Shown here piece after piece: positions 31,647-43,237 of a stretch of DNA of 64,000 nt (position 1 is the first letter of the stretch; the number at the start of each line of letters is the position of its first letter). The notes under the pieces were generated by a model, which was given only the letters and a program-made list of their open reading frames with translations, was not told the origin of the DNA and did no database searches. The DNA comes from Pontibacillus marinus BH030004 = DSM 16465. Lineage in GTDB: Bacteria > Bacillota > Bacilli > Bacillales > BH030062. Both the position numbers and the translations under genes were made by a program. The stretch is taken from NCBI RefSeq assembly GCF_000425225.1, contig NZ_KE384330.1, positions 135,598 to 199,597 of the forward strand. The letters run 5' to 3'.

Positions 31647-32933
31647 TTATGAGTTTTGAAACTGCTCAACTTCTTCTTCCGTCATCTGTTCACGCCATAC
31701 GTTTGCTCCCAGATTATTGAGCTTTTCTGTTAGGTTCTCATAACCACGATCGATGTGGTCAAGACCTGTAATTTCAGTGACACCTTTAGCCATTAAGCCA
31801 GCTACAATCAGAGCTGCTCCTGCACGTAAGTCACTTGCTTTTACTTTTGCTCCTTCTAGCGTAACAGGGCCATTCACAATGGCTGAGCTACCTTCTACTT
31901 TAATATCCGCATTCATACGGCGGAGCTCATCAATGTGTTTGAAACGTGCTTGATAGATCGTATCTGTCACAACTCCTGTACCAGAGGCTTGGGTTAACAA
32001 CGATGTAAACGGTTGTTGTAAGTCTGTCGGAAAACCTGGATACACAAGCGTCTTTATATCCACACTTGAGATTGGTTTATCCCGCTTTACAATCATTTGA
32101 TCATCGCTTGTCTCAACGGATACGCCCATTTCCCTTAACTTAGCAATCAGGGATTCTAAGTGTTGTGGAATTACGTTATCAATCAGAACCTCTTCACCCA
32201 TTGCAGCCGCCATAATCGTGTACGTTCCAGCCTCAATCCGATCCGGGATTATGGTGTGCTTACAACCATTTAATTGATCGACACCTTCAATACGGATGAC
32301 ATCTGTTCCCGCACCTTTAATTTTCGCTCCCATACTTGTAAGAAGCGTAGCTACATCAATGATTTCAGGTTCTTTTGCTACATTTTCAATAACGGTTGTT
32401 CCTTTAGCTTTTACAGCAGCAAGCATAATGTTAATGGTCGCTCCAACACTGACTACATCTAGATAAATGCGGGCACCGCGAAGCTCCTCTGCGCGCAAAT
32501 AAATCGCGCCTTGTTCATTTGTTACTTCTGCTCCTAAAGCTTCAAATCCCTTAATATGCTGATCAATTGGACGGGGCCCTAAATGACACCCACCTGGAAG
32601 GCCGATTACAGCCTTTTTGAAACGACCTAGCATAGCTCCCATGAAGTAATAGGAAGCGCGTAGTTTCTTCACTTTTCCATTTGGTAATGGCATTGAGATC
32701 ATACGAGATGGATCAATATAGATGTCTTCACCTTGTTTCGATACTTCGCCACCTATTTCTTCTAGCAAATGACTTAGAGTGCCTACATCAGATATGTTGG
32801 GTAACCCTTCAATTGTAACTGGGGATTCAGCTAAAATTGCCGCTGGAAGCAGTGCTACTGCACTATTTTTCGCTCCACTAACGCGCACTTCTCCCCTTAA
32901 AGAGTTGCCACCTTCAACAAGCAGTTTTTCCAT
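31647..32933 (-). CDS. murZ: UDP-GlcNAc 1-carboxyvinyltransferase (MurA2/MurZ)
   Basis: A 428-aa enzyme of the first committed step of peptidoglycan synthesis, adding phosphoenolpyruvate to UDP-GlcNAc; fosfomycin target. Substrate-binding [16 protein letters not shown] is near residues 19-34. The active-site Cys lies in [13 protein letters not shown] near 114-126; the residue after Cys is His rather than the common Ala, a usual sort of change in the MurA2 paralogue. The locus next to tal-fbaA corresponds to murAB/murZ, the second MurA copy of Bacillus; the main murA is elsewhere. Confidence 0.92.
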   Translation of the reverse strand: MEKLLVEGGNSLRGEVRVSGAKNSAVALLPAAILAESPVTIEGLPNISDVGTLSHLLEEIGGEVSKQGEDIYIDPSRMISMPLPNGKVKKLRASYYFMGAMLGRFKKAVIGLPGGCHLGPRPIDQHIKGFEALGAEVTNEQGAIYLRAEELRGARIYLDVVSVGATINIMLAAVKAKGTTVIENVAKEPEIIDVATLLTSMGAKIKGAGTDVIRIEGVDQLNGCKHTIIPDRIEAGTYTIMAAAMGEEVLIDNVIPQHLESLIAKLREMGVSVETSDDQMIVKRDKPISSVDIKTLVYPGFPTDLQQPFTSLLTQASGTGVVTDTIYQARFKHIDELRRMNADIKVEGSSAIVNGPVTLEGAKVKASDLRAGAALIVAGLMAKGVTEITGLDHIDRGYENLTEKLNNLGANVWREQMTEEEVEQFQNS

Positions 32934-32980
32934 GATGAACTCCCTTCTTCCCTAGGCAAACATTAAATGTTTCTCAAAGA

Positions 32981-33127
32981 TGTCTAGCTCCAGCGCCCAG
33001 CAACTAGTATGCTTCCTTCACCTCCGGTCGATAAGTCAACATCGATTCGCAAGCTCATCGTGTTTCCTTTATCTCACTGCGGATCAGTCCAGCATATACG
33101 TTGCTAAACGGGCGCTTGCGCTTTTCT
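32981..33127. repeat. GCGCAAGCGCCCG repeat, long copy
   Basis: About 147 bp from TGTCTAGCTCCAGCGCCCAG to AACGGGCGCTTGCGCTTTTC, ends complementary to those of the other copies, with an inner block including GATAAGTCAACATCGATTCG also found at 38194 and 63605. It fills the gap between tal and murZ. Confidence 0.75.
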
Positions 33128-33155
33128 TATTTTGCACAATTTTACCATAATCATA

Positions 33156-33797
33156 CTAACTTTGTTTCTTCCAGTCTGCAAGGAATTTTTCAATTCCAGC
33201 ATCTGTTAGTGGATGCTTCACTAATTGTTTTAACACTTTCAACGGAATCGTAGCAATATGTGCACCATTTAGTGCCGCTTCTGTTACGTGGATCGGATGA
33301 CGAACAGATGCTGCGATGATTTCTGTTTCTAGTCCATGAATATCGAAAATGTCAGAGATTTGTTTAATTAATTCCATTCCATCTTGGCCGATATCATCAA
33401 GACGACCTAAGAATGGAGATACATACGTAGCTCCTGCGCGCGCAGCTAATAACGCCTGGTTAGCAGAGAAAATAAGTGTAACGTTTGTTTTAACACCTTT
33501 TTCGCTTAGCTTTTTAACAGCTTTTAAACCTTCTAGTGTCATAGGAACTTTAATTGTAATGTTAGGTGCAATTTCAACAAGGTCCTTTGCCTCTTCCAAC
33601 ATGCCTTCAACATCTTCAGCAATTACCTCAGCACTTACGGAACCATCTACTTCTTTCGTAATTTCATTTAAACGATCATGAAACGATACACCCTCTTTAG
33701 CAACAAGAGATGGGTTGGTGGTTACTCCAGATAAAACTCCTAAAGCATTTGCCTCGCGAATTTCGTCTATATTTGCTGTATCAATAAAAAATTTCAT
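33156..33797 (-). CDS. tal: Transaldolase (small type, TalC/YwjH)
   Basis: A 213-aa transaldolase of the short subfamily. ATG 33797 with GGGGAGGAAA upstream gives [24 protein letters not shown]. The Schiff-base lysine is in [15 protein letters not shown] near residues 80-94, [10 protein letters not shown] is near 26-35, and SPFLGRLDD is near 128-136. It transfers dihydroxyacetone units in the pentose phosphate pathway. The related fructose-6-phosphate aldolases share the fold and cannot be excluded from sequence reading alone. It is next to fbaA, as in B. subtilis. Confidence 0.92.
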   Translation of the reverse strand: MKFFIDTANIDEIREANALGVLSGVTTNPSLVAKEGVSFHDRLNEITKEVDGSVSAEVIAEDVEGMLEEAKDLVEIAPNITIKVPMTLEGLKAVKKLSEKGVKTNVTLIFSANQALLAARAGATYVSPFLGRLDDIGQDGMELIKQISDIFDIHGLETEIIAASVRHPIHVTEAALNGAHIATIPLKVLKQLVKHPLTDAGIEKFLADWKKQS

Positions 33798-33963
33798 AGT
33801 TGTTTTCCTCCCCATGTGATTATCATTAGTCGTCTTCATTTATTACCCGAAAATCAGGAGATGCACGCATGATTTTCTAGTGTACATTTTCTGTTTTCCC
33901 CATGTTTTAATTAGAAAAAAACCTATTCAGGCACTTTTTCACAAGTAAACCGCTTTCACGATA

Positions 33964-33999
33964 GTAAAAAGGAAACCGCCGAAATAAAACGGCGGCTTC
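33964..33999 (-). terminator. Terminator after fbaA
   Basis: GAAGCCGCCG pairs with CGGCGGTTTC and is followed by CTTTTT on the minus strand, about 105 bp after the fbaA stop. Confidence 0.8.
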
Positions 34000-34105
34000 T
34001 GTTTTAAACGAGCTTAAGCCCCCATCGACTCCTTATTTCCTTCACATTCACAAAATACTGTGTTCGCTCCAGGTCATCGTCGCAAAAGGGCGTTAAGCTT
34101 ATTAT

Positions 34106-34969
34106 TTATGCTTGGTTAGAAGAACCAAATTCGCGCATTTTGCCGATAACTGTTTGCTTGATCGCGTCACGGCCAGGTCCAAGGTATTTACGAGGATCAA
34201 ATAATTCTGGCTTTTCAGCTAGCGTGTCACGAACAGCTTGTGTTTGCGCAACTTGGTTTTCAGTGTTTACGTTAATTTTTGCAGTTCCGAAACGGATTGC
34301 TTTCTTGATATCTTCTGTTGGGATACCTGTACCACCGTGAAGTACAAGTGGCTTATCTACAAGGCCCATGATTTCTTCCATGCGGTCGAAACCTAGGTTA
34401 GGTTCACCTTTATAGTGACCGTGTACAGAACCTAGTGCTGGTGCAAATACGTCAACGTTTGTTTCGTCAACAAGTTGTTTACACTCAGATGGGATTGCAT
34501 ATGCTGCTTCAGCATCCTCAACAATGATGTCATCTTCTTGACCACCAACACGGCCAAGTTCTGCTTCAACAGATACACCATGAATATGAGCAAGCTCTAC
34601 AACTTTTTTCGTTAGAGCAATGTTCTCTTCAAGTGGATCATGAGAAGCATCGATCATAACAGAAGTGAAACCAGCATGGATCGCTTCAGCACACTTTTCG
34701 AAGCTAGAACCATGGTCTAAGTGAATTGCTACAGGAACAGTTGTACCATAAGAATCCATAAGTGCTTTAACCATAGATACTACTACGTTAAATCCACCCA
34801 TGTAACGGGCTGCACCTTCAGATACACCTAAGATTACAGGAGACTGCTCTTCTTCAGCAGCTTGTAGGATAGCTTGAGCGTACTCAAGGTTGTTTAAGTT
34901 AAATTGGCCAACACCATAACGGTTTTCTTTAGCCGTTTCTAACATTTCTTTCATCGATACTAGTGGCAT
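34106..34969 (-). CDS. fbaA: Fructose-bisphosphate aldolase class II
   Basis: A 287-aa zinc-dependent glycolytic aldolase splitting fructose-1,6-bisphosphate. Zinc and substrate motifs are [14 protein letters not shown] near residues 78-91, [13 protein letters not shown] near 135-147, [11 protein letters not shown] near 178-188 and VLHGGTGIP near 206-214. ATG 34969 is preceded by AAAGGAGGA. It lies downstream of spo0F, as in B. subtilis, but a gap of nearly 200 bp suggests its own promoter. Confidence 0.96.
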   Translation of the reverse strand: MPLVSMKEMLETAKENRYGVGQFNLNNLEYAQAILQAAEEEQSPVILGVSEGAARYMGGFNVVVSMVKALMDSYGTTVPVAIHLDHGSSFEKCAEAIHAGFTSVMIDASHDPLEENIALTKKVVELAHIHGVSVEAELGRVGGQEDDIIVEDAEAAYAIPSECKQLVDETNVDVFAPALGSVHGHYKGEPNLGFDRMEEIMGLVDKPLVLHGGTGIPTEDIKKAIRFGTAKINVNTENQVAQTQAVRDTLAEKPELFDPRKYLGPGRDAIKQTVIGKMREFGSSNQA

Positions 34970-35166
34970 GGACTAGATCCTCCTTTATATTCTCACAGAA
35001 CTTGTCAACCTATAGCTTGCACACTTTTGCTGGCAAGATTCTGTTATGTAGTTTTTCTCTCAACATTATTAGAATACCAACTACATTTAAGCGGTGCAAC
35101 AGTCCATCCACAAGATAACGTTTTCATCTTCAAAAAATATATTTTCGCAATTATATGACGTTTTAA

Positions 35167-35526
35167 TTATTTCAAAAGATTCACTATTATATCTTTCATC
35201 TCTTGAATGTTAAATGGTTTAGCCACCACTTCTAGCACGCTTTCATGCTGATGGGCGTCTTTCAATTCATCTTCTGCCAACCCACTCATTAGGACAGATG
35301 CAATATGAATATTATCCTTTTCTAAGTCTTCAATCACTTCAATTCCATCTTTCACAGGCAACTTATAGTCCAATAGCATTAGGTCCGGATGTTTTTCCCT
35401 GACTACCGAAAGAGCTTCTTCACCTGTAACAGCTTGAAGCACATTAAATCCCTCACTCTTAATTACTTCCTCAAGTAGCATACGAATTCCAGGTTGGTCA
35501 TCTACCACCAATACCGTTTTAGCCAT
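35167..35526 (-). CDS. spo0F: Sporulation phosphorelay response regulator Spo0F
   Basis: A 119-aa single-domain receiver that carries phosphate from sporulation kinases to Spo0B. ATG 35526 is chosen because the protein then starts MAKTVLVVDDQPGIR like other Spo0F proteins; the longer frame lacks a ribosome site. The acidic pocket is Asp9/Asp10, phosphorylation is at Asp53 (LLDYKLPVKDG), and the conserved Lys is in VAKPFNI. Compared with B. subtilis, the Tyr13 position is Pro and the Thr82 position is Ser. It lies between fbaA and ywjG, the standard context. Confidence 0.93.
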   Translation of the reverse strand: MAKTVLVVDDQPGIRMLLEEVIKSEGFNVLQAVTGEEALSVVREKHPDLMLLDYKLPVKDGIEVIEDLEKDNIHIASVLMSGLAEDELKDAHQHESVLEVVAKPFNIQEMKDIIVNLLK

Positions 35527-35586
35527 TACTCCATCACGTCCTAACTGTATAAAATTTTGATATGTATATTTGATGTCTAACTGTTT

Positions 35587-35613
35587 AGTTCGTTTTACAC
35601 ATGGTAATCTCCT
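35587..35613 (-). promoter_or_regulatory. Possible sigma-H promoter of spo0F
   Basis: AGGAGAT (35607-35613) and GAACT (35587-35591) with 15 bp between on the minus strand resemble the sigma-H pattern AGGA-N-GAAT. One -10 base differs. spo0F is sigma-H-dependent in B. subtilis. Confidence 0.3.
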
Positions 35614-35721
35614 GCATCTAATGTGCAAAATCGCTCTCTTCTATAATTCACCCGTATTATGCTATCCTTACTAGTGGACAAACAACTTGAACAACGTTTC
35701 AAAAATAAGGAGGCATTTCTT

Positions 35722-36237
35722 ATGTTAAAAATGCTTGCCACACAATTAACAGGTACATTTCAACGCATAAATGAAAAAGAAACTCTTCATATTGAAGATG
35801 CTGCTCGAGCTTTAGCTCAAGCTATTGTGGGTGAAGGACACGTTTATGTTTGGGGAACAGGTGAAATGAAGTCACTGATCCATGAAGTAGAAGAAGGTCC
35901 AGAAACCTTACCGAAACAGCATGTGTATCATGAAGACATTTCCTTATCCTCTATTGACCGTGTCATTATTGCATCACGATTTGCAAATGATGAAGAAGCA
36001 CTAGCTCTAGTAAATACGGTTCAAAAACAAGGTGCACAAGTTATTCAAATCTCTGCTTTAACGAAAGAAGAAAACCCATTACAAGAAGTTGCTGACTTTC
36101 ACATTGACACGAAAACAGCAGGACCATTACTTCCATTTGACATGGACCGAATAGGTTTTCCATCTGTCATGGCTATGTTTTATGTGTACATGGCTATCTA
36201 TGTAACAACAAAAGAAATTATCGATGAGTATGAATAA
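35722..36237 (+). CDS. ywjG: DUF2529 protein YwjG
   Basis: A 171-aa cytoplasmic protein of unknown function, conserved next to spo0F and pyrG. ATG 35722 follows AAGGAGGC; an earlier in-frame ATG has no ribosome site. The pattern VYVWGTGEMKSLIHEVEEG near residues 44-62 followed by SSIDRVIIASRFANDEEALALV resembles a sugar-isomerase (SIS) Rossmann fold, so phosphosugar binding is possible. It is divergent from spo0F and has its own terminator. Confidence 0.85.
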   Translation: MLKMLATQLTGTFQRINEKETLHIEDAARALAQAIVGEGHVYVWGTGEMKSLIHEVEEGPETLPKQHVYHEDISLSSIDRVIIASRFANDEEALALVNTVQKQGAQVIQISALTKEENPLQEVADFHIDTKTAGPLLPFDMDRIGFPSVMAMFYVYMAIYVTTKEIIDEYE

Positions 36238-36270
36238 AAGGGTTGTGGCTTTGCCACAACCCTTTTTTTT
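36236..36270 (+). terminator. Terminator after ywjG
   Basis: AAAAGGGTTGTGGC pairs perfectly with GCCACAACCCTTTT around TTT, and T8 follows. Confidence 0.92.
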
Positions 36271-36278
36271 AGTAGCTG

Positions 36279-36436
36279 TCTAGTTCCAGCGCCCAGCGAC
36301 TAGTGTGCATCCGGGCCCACATGATGTGGGTCAGATCGGCGTTGTCACAGGACGTGACGAACTTAGCTGATCATCCTTATCCACGCACTGCGGCTCAGTC
36401 CTGCACATACGTCGCTAAACGGGCGCTTACACTTTT

Positions 36437-36437
<1 letters not shown>
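36279..36437. repeat. GCGCAAGCGCCCG repeat, long copy
   Basis: About 159 bp from CTAGTTCCAGCGCCCAGCGA to CTAAACGGGCGCTTACACTTTTC. It contains GGGCCCACATGATGTGGGTC and GTTGTCACAGGACGTGACGA, the unit that is tandemly expanded at 63653-63860. Confidence 0.75.
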
Positions 36438-38041
<1,604 letters not shown>

Positions 38042-38193
38042 TTATCCCTCTTCCTTTTCGTTTTCTTAAGGATTTCTCAGATGACGATGCATCTCATCCT
38101 ATTTATTGTATGAATTCCATTATTCAAGCAAATAAACTTATTTTCTTTAGGGTTCACATCTTTAAAAAATTTATTTTCTAATATAAATAAGAA

Positions 38194-38398
38194 AAGCGCA
38201 AGCGCCCGTTTAGCAACGAAGGGACTGGACTGAGCCCGTAGTACGATAAAGGAAACACGATGAACATAGTGAATCGATGTTGACTTATCGTACGGAGAAA
38301 GTATGATCGACTAAGTTCGTCACGTCCTGTGACAACGTCGATCTGACCCACGTCGTGTGGGCCCAAGTCCCTTCGTTGCTGGGCTCTGGAGCTAGACA
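38194..38398. repeat. GCGCAAGCGCCCG repeat, full copy
   Basis: About 205 bp, the most complete copy. Outer ends are AAGCGCAAGCGCCCGTTTAG and GCTGGGCTCTGGAGCTAGAC, with inner inverted arms GCAACGAAGGGACT and AGTCCCTTCGTTGC, then GTACGATAA/TTATCGTAC. The block GTTCGTCACGTCCTGTGACA corresponds to the 52-bp unit in reverse orientation. It lies between rpoE and pyrG. Confidence 0.8.
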
Positions 38399-38436
38399 AC
38401 TAAGCGCTGCAACTTATACTTCCTTATAAATAAGAA

Positions 38437-38468
38437 AAGCGCTCCCGTTTAAAGTAACGGGAGCGCTT
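38437..38468 (-). terminator. Terminator after rpoE
   Basis: AAGCGCTCCCGTT pairs perfectly with AACGGGAGCGCTT around a short loop, then TTCTTATTT on the minus strand. Confidence 0.88.
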
Positions 38469-38538
38469 GGAATGTCGAATCTTATTTTAAAGAGCCCAAA
38501 TCATATAATACTGATATCATCTAACAAAGTCAAGACGA

Positions 38539-39105
38539 TTATAGCTTGTCGTCTTCTTCTTCCTCTTCTTCATCATCGTCTTCAGGAATTTCGTTGAGAC
38601 TTTCGTCATTAGCTTCTGTTTCAGAATAGTCATCATCGTCTTCAGAAAGATCGAAGTCTTCATCTAAGCCGCTATTTTCTTCGCCATCTTCGTCTAGATC
38701 AAGTTCTTCATCATCAAGGTCAAGGTCGTCTTCAATTTCTTCTTCTTCAATATCAGACTCTTCTTCCTCTTCCTTCTTCTTCTTCTTACTCTTAGCTGGT
38801 GCTTTTTTCTTTTTCTTTTTCACAGGTGCTTGGATTTCTTCTTCTGCTTGCTCTACTGGGTACCAGCGTTTTAATCCCCACATATTTGATCCAATCGTTA
38901 AGAAACGTCCATCAACATTTAGATCTGTGAACAATTGCGCAATCCAATGTTTCTTTTGTTCTTTTGTGAAGCCTTTAATGCTTGCTACTTTATCAAAAAG
39001 TTCATTGAAATCTAGCGCTTGTTTTTCGTCTGTTAGTATTTCATGGGCGATTTCAATCATTGACATTTCAGCAATCTCATCGTGGCTATAGTTTTTAAAG
39101 CTCAC
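38539..39105 (-). CDS. rpoE: RNA polymerase delta subunit
   Basis: A 188-aa protein when started at GTG 39105, which has AAAGGGAG at the right distance. The N-terminal HARE-HTH domain (about 1-85) includes LFTDLNVDGRFLTIGSNMWGLKRWYP. A lysine-rich tract (KKKKKKAPAKSKKKKK) follows near residues 94-110. The last 75 residues are almost entirely Glu/Asp and probably disordered. The delta subunit promotes core polymerase recycling and sharpens initiation in low-G+C Gram-positives. The Lys tract before the acidic tail is as in B. subtilis. Confidence 0.95.
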   Translation of the reverse strand: MSFKNYSHDEIAEMSMIEIAHEILTDEKQALDFNELFDKVASIKGFTKEQKKHWIAQLFTDLNVDGRFLTIGSNMWGLKRWYPVEQAEEEIQAPVKKKKKKAPAKSKKKKKEEEEESDIEEEEIEDDLDLDDEELDLDEDGEENSGLDEDFDLSEDDDDYSETEANDESLNEIPEDDDEEEEEEDDKL

Positions 39106-39292
39106 GGCCAGCACTCCCTTTATATCAAAAATTCTTTATCATAACTAATAAGTATAAATTCTATGAAGCGTTGTTTCAACCATACCATACATTATAAACA
39201 AATGAGTATTGTTTATGCTAGGAGTAAGGCAAGAAAATTTGATTTCTCTCTAGTTTTCTGACTTTTAAACTATCTTTTAAACCCAAATATCA

Positions 39293-39337
39293 AAAACACA
39301 TGTGATTTCTAATGTGAAACCACATGTGTTTTTTCCT
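39293..39337 (-). terminator. Terminator after icmF
   Basis: AAAACACATGTG pairs with CACATGTGTTTT across a roughly 16-nt loop and is flanked by T/A tracts. It ends the acyl-CoA operon. Confidence 0.85.
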
Positions 39338-42300
39338 TTACATATTCCTACGGTACTGTCCACCAACTTCATATAATGCATTGGTGATTTGGCCTAGGCT
39401 GGCTACTTTTACGGTTTCCATTAACTCTTCGAAAACGTTGCCGCCGTTTTTCGCTACTTCTTTTAAGCGCTGCAAGCCTTCATCTGTTGCGTTTGCATGC
39501 TTTTCCTTAAAGTGACGAAGTTCATTGATTTGGTGCATTTTTTCTTCTTTGGATGCACGGGCAAGTTCCATAGAGTTAATGTCATCTTCTGATTGTGGGT
39601 TTGGATTTAGATACGTGTTTACCCCAACAATCGGAAGTTCTCCACTGTGTTTCTTGCCTTCATAGTATAAGGATTCTTCCTGGATCTTACCACGCTGATA
39701 TTGACGTTCCATAGCGCCTAATACGCCGCCACGGTCATTGATGCGTTCAAACTCTTGTAAAACCGCTTCTTCTACAAGATCCGTTAATTCTTCTACTACA
39801 AAAGATCCTTGTAGAGAGTTTTCGTTTTTCGTTAAGCCAAACTCTTTGTTAATGATCATTTGGATCGCCATCGCGCGACGTACAGATTCTTCCGTTGGCG
39901 TCGTGATTGCTTCATCGTAAGAATTCGTGTGTAAGGAGTTACAGTTATCCTGAATCGCAATGAGCGCCTGAAGTGTTGTACGGATGTCGTTAAAGTTAAT
40001 TTCTTGAGCGTGTAAAGAACGTCCAGACGTTTGAATGTGGTACTTCAATTTCTGACTTCGTTCATTCGCACCGTACTTATCACGCATTATGATCGCCCAA
40101 ATTCTACGTGCTACACGGCCCATTACAGTGTATTCTGGATCCAATCCGTTCGAGAAGAAGAAGGAAAGGTTCGGTGCAAACTTATCAATATCCATACCAC
40201 GACTTAGATAGTACTCGACATACGTAAGACCATTTGCAAGCGTGAATGCAAGTTGCGTAATTGGGTTCGCACCTGCTTCAGCAATATGATATCCAGAAAT
40301 CGAAACAGAATAGTAGTTTCGTACTTCATGGTCGATAAAGTATTGTTGAATATCTCCCATCATACGAAGGGCAAATTCAGTCGAGAAGATACAAGTGTTT
40401 TGCCCCTGGTCTTCTTTCAAAATATCTGCCTGAACTGTACCGCGCACAACAGAAATCGTTTCTTCTTTAATTTGCTGATGCTCTTCAGCACTTGGTTCGC
40501 GACCTTCACGCTCTTTAAAGCGCTCAAGCTGCTGATCGATCGCTGTGTTAAAGAACATGGCTAGAATAATTGGAGCTGGTCCATTAATGGTCATCGATAC
40601 GGATGTTGTTGGGTTACATAAGTCAAATCCATCGTATAGTTTCTTCATGTCATCTAATGTACAGATCGATACGCCACTTTCTCCTACTTTACCGTAAATG
40701 TCAGGACGCTCATCTGGATCTTCACCATATAAGGTAACCGAGTCAAACGCTGTACTTAGACGCTTAGCGGGCTCACCTTCTGAAAGATAGTGGAAGCGAC
40801 GATTCGTACGTTCTGGTGTTCCTTCCCCAGCAAACTGACGTGTTGGATCTTCTCCTTTACGTTTGAACGGGAACACTCCTGCAGTGAATGGGAAGGCTCC
40901 TGGTACGTTTTCTTTCATTAACCAAAGGAGTCTGTCACCCCAGTCTTTATAGTGAGGTAAAGCAACCTTCGGAATCTTTAAGCCGGATAACGTCTCCGTA
41001 TTTAAGTCCATCGTAATTTCTTTATCACGGATCTTGAACGTCATTTGATCCTGAGCGTAACGTTCTTTTGTATCATCCCAATTTTCAAGTGCTTTCTTCG
41101 CTTCTGGTTCAAGTTTTTCTTCGTATGTCTTCGCTAGTTCATCAACCGCTTGTTGTGCCTCTTGATTTTCTATTAGATCTGCACTCCCTCGAAGTTGGAA
41201 CCATTTACGCGCTAGTTCACTTTGTTCATGCGCTTTATCATGATAATTACGCACAGTTTGAACCATGTCACGCAAATACTGGCGACGATCTGGTGGGATA
41301 ATGAGATCTTGCTTCTCAACATCTGTCACACGTTCAAAAGGTGTAGACTCATCCCAAGAATACGCTTCATTCAGCTTATCAATTAAAGCTGCAAATAATG
41401 TGTTCGTCCCTGGGTCGTTAAACTGACTTGCAATCGTACCGAAAACAGGGAACGTGCTGTGTTCCTCGTGGAACTTCATATGACTGCGCTCAAACTGTTT
41501 ACGTACCTGGCGTAGTGCATCTGCTGATCCTTTTTGTTCGAACTTATTAATGACAATAAAGTCAGCAAAGTCAATCATATCGATCTTTTCAAGCTGCGTT
41601 GGTGCTCCAAATTCTGCTGTCATGACATACATTGACAAGTCCGTAACGTCTGTAATGGCAGCATCGCCCTGACCAATTCCGCTTGTTTCAACGATAATGA
41701 AGTCAAAACCTGAAGCTTTAACAACATCAATTGCTTCCTGAATGGATTTGGATAACTCACTACGAGAATCACGCGTTGCTAGTGAACGCATATATACGCG
41801 ATCAGAGAAAATGGCATTCATACGAATACGGTCTCCTAAAAGAGCCCCGCCTGTTTTCTTTTTCGTTGGATCGACGGAAAGAATCGCAATCTTCTTATCT
41901 GGCACTTCGTTCAAGAACCTACGAATTAATTCGTCTGTTAAGGAGCTTTTCCCCGCTCCACCTGTACCAGTGATTCCAAGCACAGGAATCGTTTTATGCT
42001 GCTTTTCTAGAACCTGTTCAACAGCTGCTGCTGCATTCTGTTCTTCTTTTGACGTGTTTTCGACACAGGAGATAAAACGTGCAATGGCTTGCGGTTCTCC
42101 TGCTTGTAACTTCTTTAAGTCTTCATCTAGATTAATAGGTGTCTGAAAATCACACTCTTCTAGCATGCGGTTGATCATGCCTTGAAGACCCCAGTTGCGT
42201 CCGTCTTCCGGAGAGAAAATACGAGAGACACCGTAATCATGAAGTTCTTTAATTTCCCGAGGAATAATGACGCCTCCACCGCCGCCATATACACGGATGT

Positions 42301-42580
42301 GGTCAGCACCTTTTTCCTTCAAAAGATCAACCATGTATTTAAAGTACTCCACATGTCCGCCCTGATAAGACGAGATTGCGATGCCTTGTGCATCTTCATG
42401 GACAGCTGCATTTACAACTTCTTCAACTGAACGGTTATGGCCTAAATGAATAACCTCTGCTCCACTCGCCTGTAAAATACGACGCATAATGTTAATCGAT
42501 GCGTCATGACCATCAAACAAACTCGAAGCTGTAACAAAACGTACAGCATGCTTCGGTTTATACATTTCAGGTTGTTCCAT
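39338..42580 (-). CDS. icmF: Fused isobutyryl-CoA mutase IcmF
   Basis: A 1080-aa fusion enzyme that interconverts isobutyryl-CoA and n-butyryl-CoA with coenzyme B12. Order: B12-binding domain (about 15-145, [16 protein letters not shown]), MeaB-type G-protein chaperone domain (about 195-410, [22 protein letters not shown] and later INKFEQKGS), then the TIM-barrel mutase domain (about 535-1080, with the [14 protein letters not shown] region near 770). This architecture is specific to IcmF rather than methylmalonyl-CoA mutase. It is the last gene of the operon and links valine breakdown with straight-chain fatty acid oxidation. Related enzymes also act on pivalyl-CoA. Confidence 0.94.
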   Translation of the reverse strand: MEQPEMYKPKHAVRFVTASSLFDGHDASINIMRRILQASGAEVIHLGHNRSVEEVVNAAVHEDAQGIAISSYQGGHVEYFKYMVDLLKEKGADHIRVYGGGGGVIIPREIKELHDYGVSRIFSPEDGRNWGLQGMINRMLEECDFQTPINLDEDLKKLQAGEPQAIARFISCVENTSKEEQNAAAAVEQVLEKQHKTIPVLGITGTGGAGKSSLTDELIRRFLNEVPDKKIAILSVDPTKKKTGGALLGDRIRMNAIFSDRVYMRSLATRDSRSELSKSIQEAIDVVKASGFDFIIVETSGIGQGDAAITDVTDLSMYVMTAEFGAPTQLEKIDMIDFADFIVINKFEQKGSADALRQVRKQFERSHMKFHEEHSTFPVFGTIASQFNDPGTNTLFAALIDKLNEAYSWDESTPFERVTDVEKQDLIIPPDRRQYLRDMVQTVRNYHDKAHEQSELARKWFQLRGSADLIENQEAQQAVDELAKTYEEKLEPEAKKALENWDDTKERYAQDQMTFKIRDKEITMDLNTETLSGLKIPKVALPHYKDWGDRLLWLMKENVPGAFPFTAGVFPFKRKGEDPTRQFAGEGTPERTNRRFHYLSEGEPAKRLSTAFDSVTLYGEDPDERPDIYGKVGESGVSICTLDDMKKLYDGFDLCNPTTSVSMTINGPAPIILAMFFNTAIDQQLERFKEREGREPSAEEHQQIKEETISVVRGTVQADILKEDQGQNTCIFSTEFALRMMGDIQQYFIDHEVRNYYSVSISGYHIAEAGANPITQLAFTLANGLTYVEYYLSRGMDIDKFAPNLSFFFSNGLDPEYTVMGRVARRIWAIIMRDKYGANERSQKLKYHIQTSGRSLHAQEINFNDIRTTLQALIAIQDNCNSLHTNSYDEAITTPTEESVRRAMAIQMIINKEFGLTKNENSLQGSFVVEELTDLVEEAVLQEFERINDRGGVLGAMERQYQRGKIQEESLYYEGKKHSGELPIVGVNTYLNPNPQSEDDINSMELARASKEEKMHQINELRHFKEKHANATDEGLQRLKEVAKNGGNVFEELMETVKVASLGQITNALYEVGGQYRRNM

Positions 42581-42609
42581 ACGAGTTCCTCCTCTTTCTT
42601 CACATAGAA

Positions 42610-43233
42610 TTATGCTTCTTTCGTAACTTGCAAACCTTCAAACAAAAAGTGCATTTGTCGATCTGTGTATTGTTCTAACGTAAATTGTTTTTGGAGCATC
42701 CAACGTCGGAACCCCCACATTTGTCCTTGAACAAAGATGTTGTTTGCGATGAGTTGGATGTCTTCCTTAGAATTCGATGTTGGCAGGCTATTTTCTATGA
42801 CCAGCTCTAGCATTTGAAGCATATCCATTTCTTTTTTCAAAACGTAATCTTGAGCATCTTTGGAGAGGGACTTTACCTCTTGATACATCACAACAACCTC
42901 ATCCTGCATATCATCCATTAATCGGAAGTAAGATTGAATCGCCTTTTTCAAGCTCGGTATGCCCTTTTCATTTGTATCAATAGCTTGCTCCATGCCATCT
43001 TTAACGCCTTCATAGATATAATCACAGACTAGAAACAAGACATCTTCTTTGGTTCGAATATATTCGTAGAGTGTACCTATACTAAAACCAGAGGCCTTGG
43101 CAATTTCACGTGTTGTTGTTTTATGAAAGCCTTTTTGCTTAAATAAAGCCACGGCTCCTTTAATCATCTGGTCTCGACGTTTCACGATTAACCTTTCATC
43201 TTTTATCGATGAAGGTACTTTTTTCATAACCAA
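42610..43233 (-). CDS. TetR-family regulator of the acyl-CoA operon
   Basis: A repressor of the TetR family with an N-terminal helix-turn-helix ([36 protein letters not shown], in shorter parts, near residues 26-60) and an all-helical ligand domain. TTG 43233 is favoured by AGGGAGGGGG 8 nt upstream; ATG 43227 is the next option. It sits inside the operon, 4 bp after meaB and before icmF. By family it probably senses an acyl-CoA. The palindrome TGAATGAGCATTCA in the fadF promoter is a good candidate operator. Confidence 0.85.
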   Translation of the reverse strand: MVMKKVPSSIKDERLIVKRRDQMIKGAVALFKQKGFHKTTTREIAKASGFSIGTLYEYIRTKEDVLFLVCDYIYEGVKDGMEQAIDTNEKGIPSLKKAIQSYFRLMDDMQDEVVVMYQEVKSLSKDAQDYVLKKEMDMLQMLELVIENSLPTSNSKEDIQLIANNIFVQGQMWGFRRWMLQKQFTLEQYTDRQMHFLFEGLQVTKEA

Positions 43234-43237
43234 CGTC

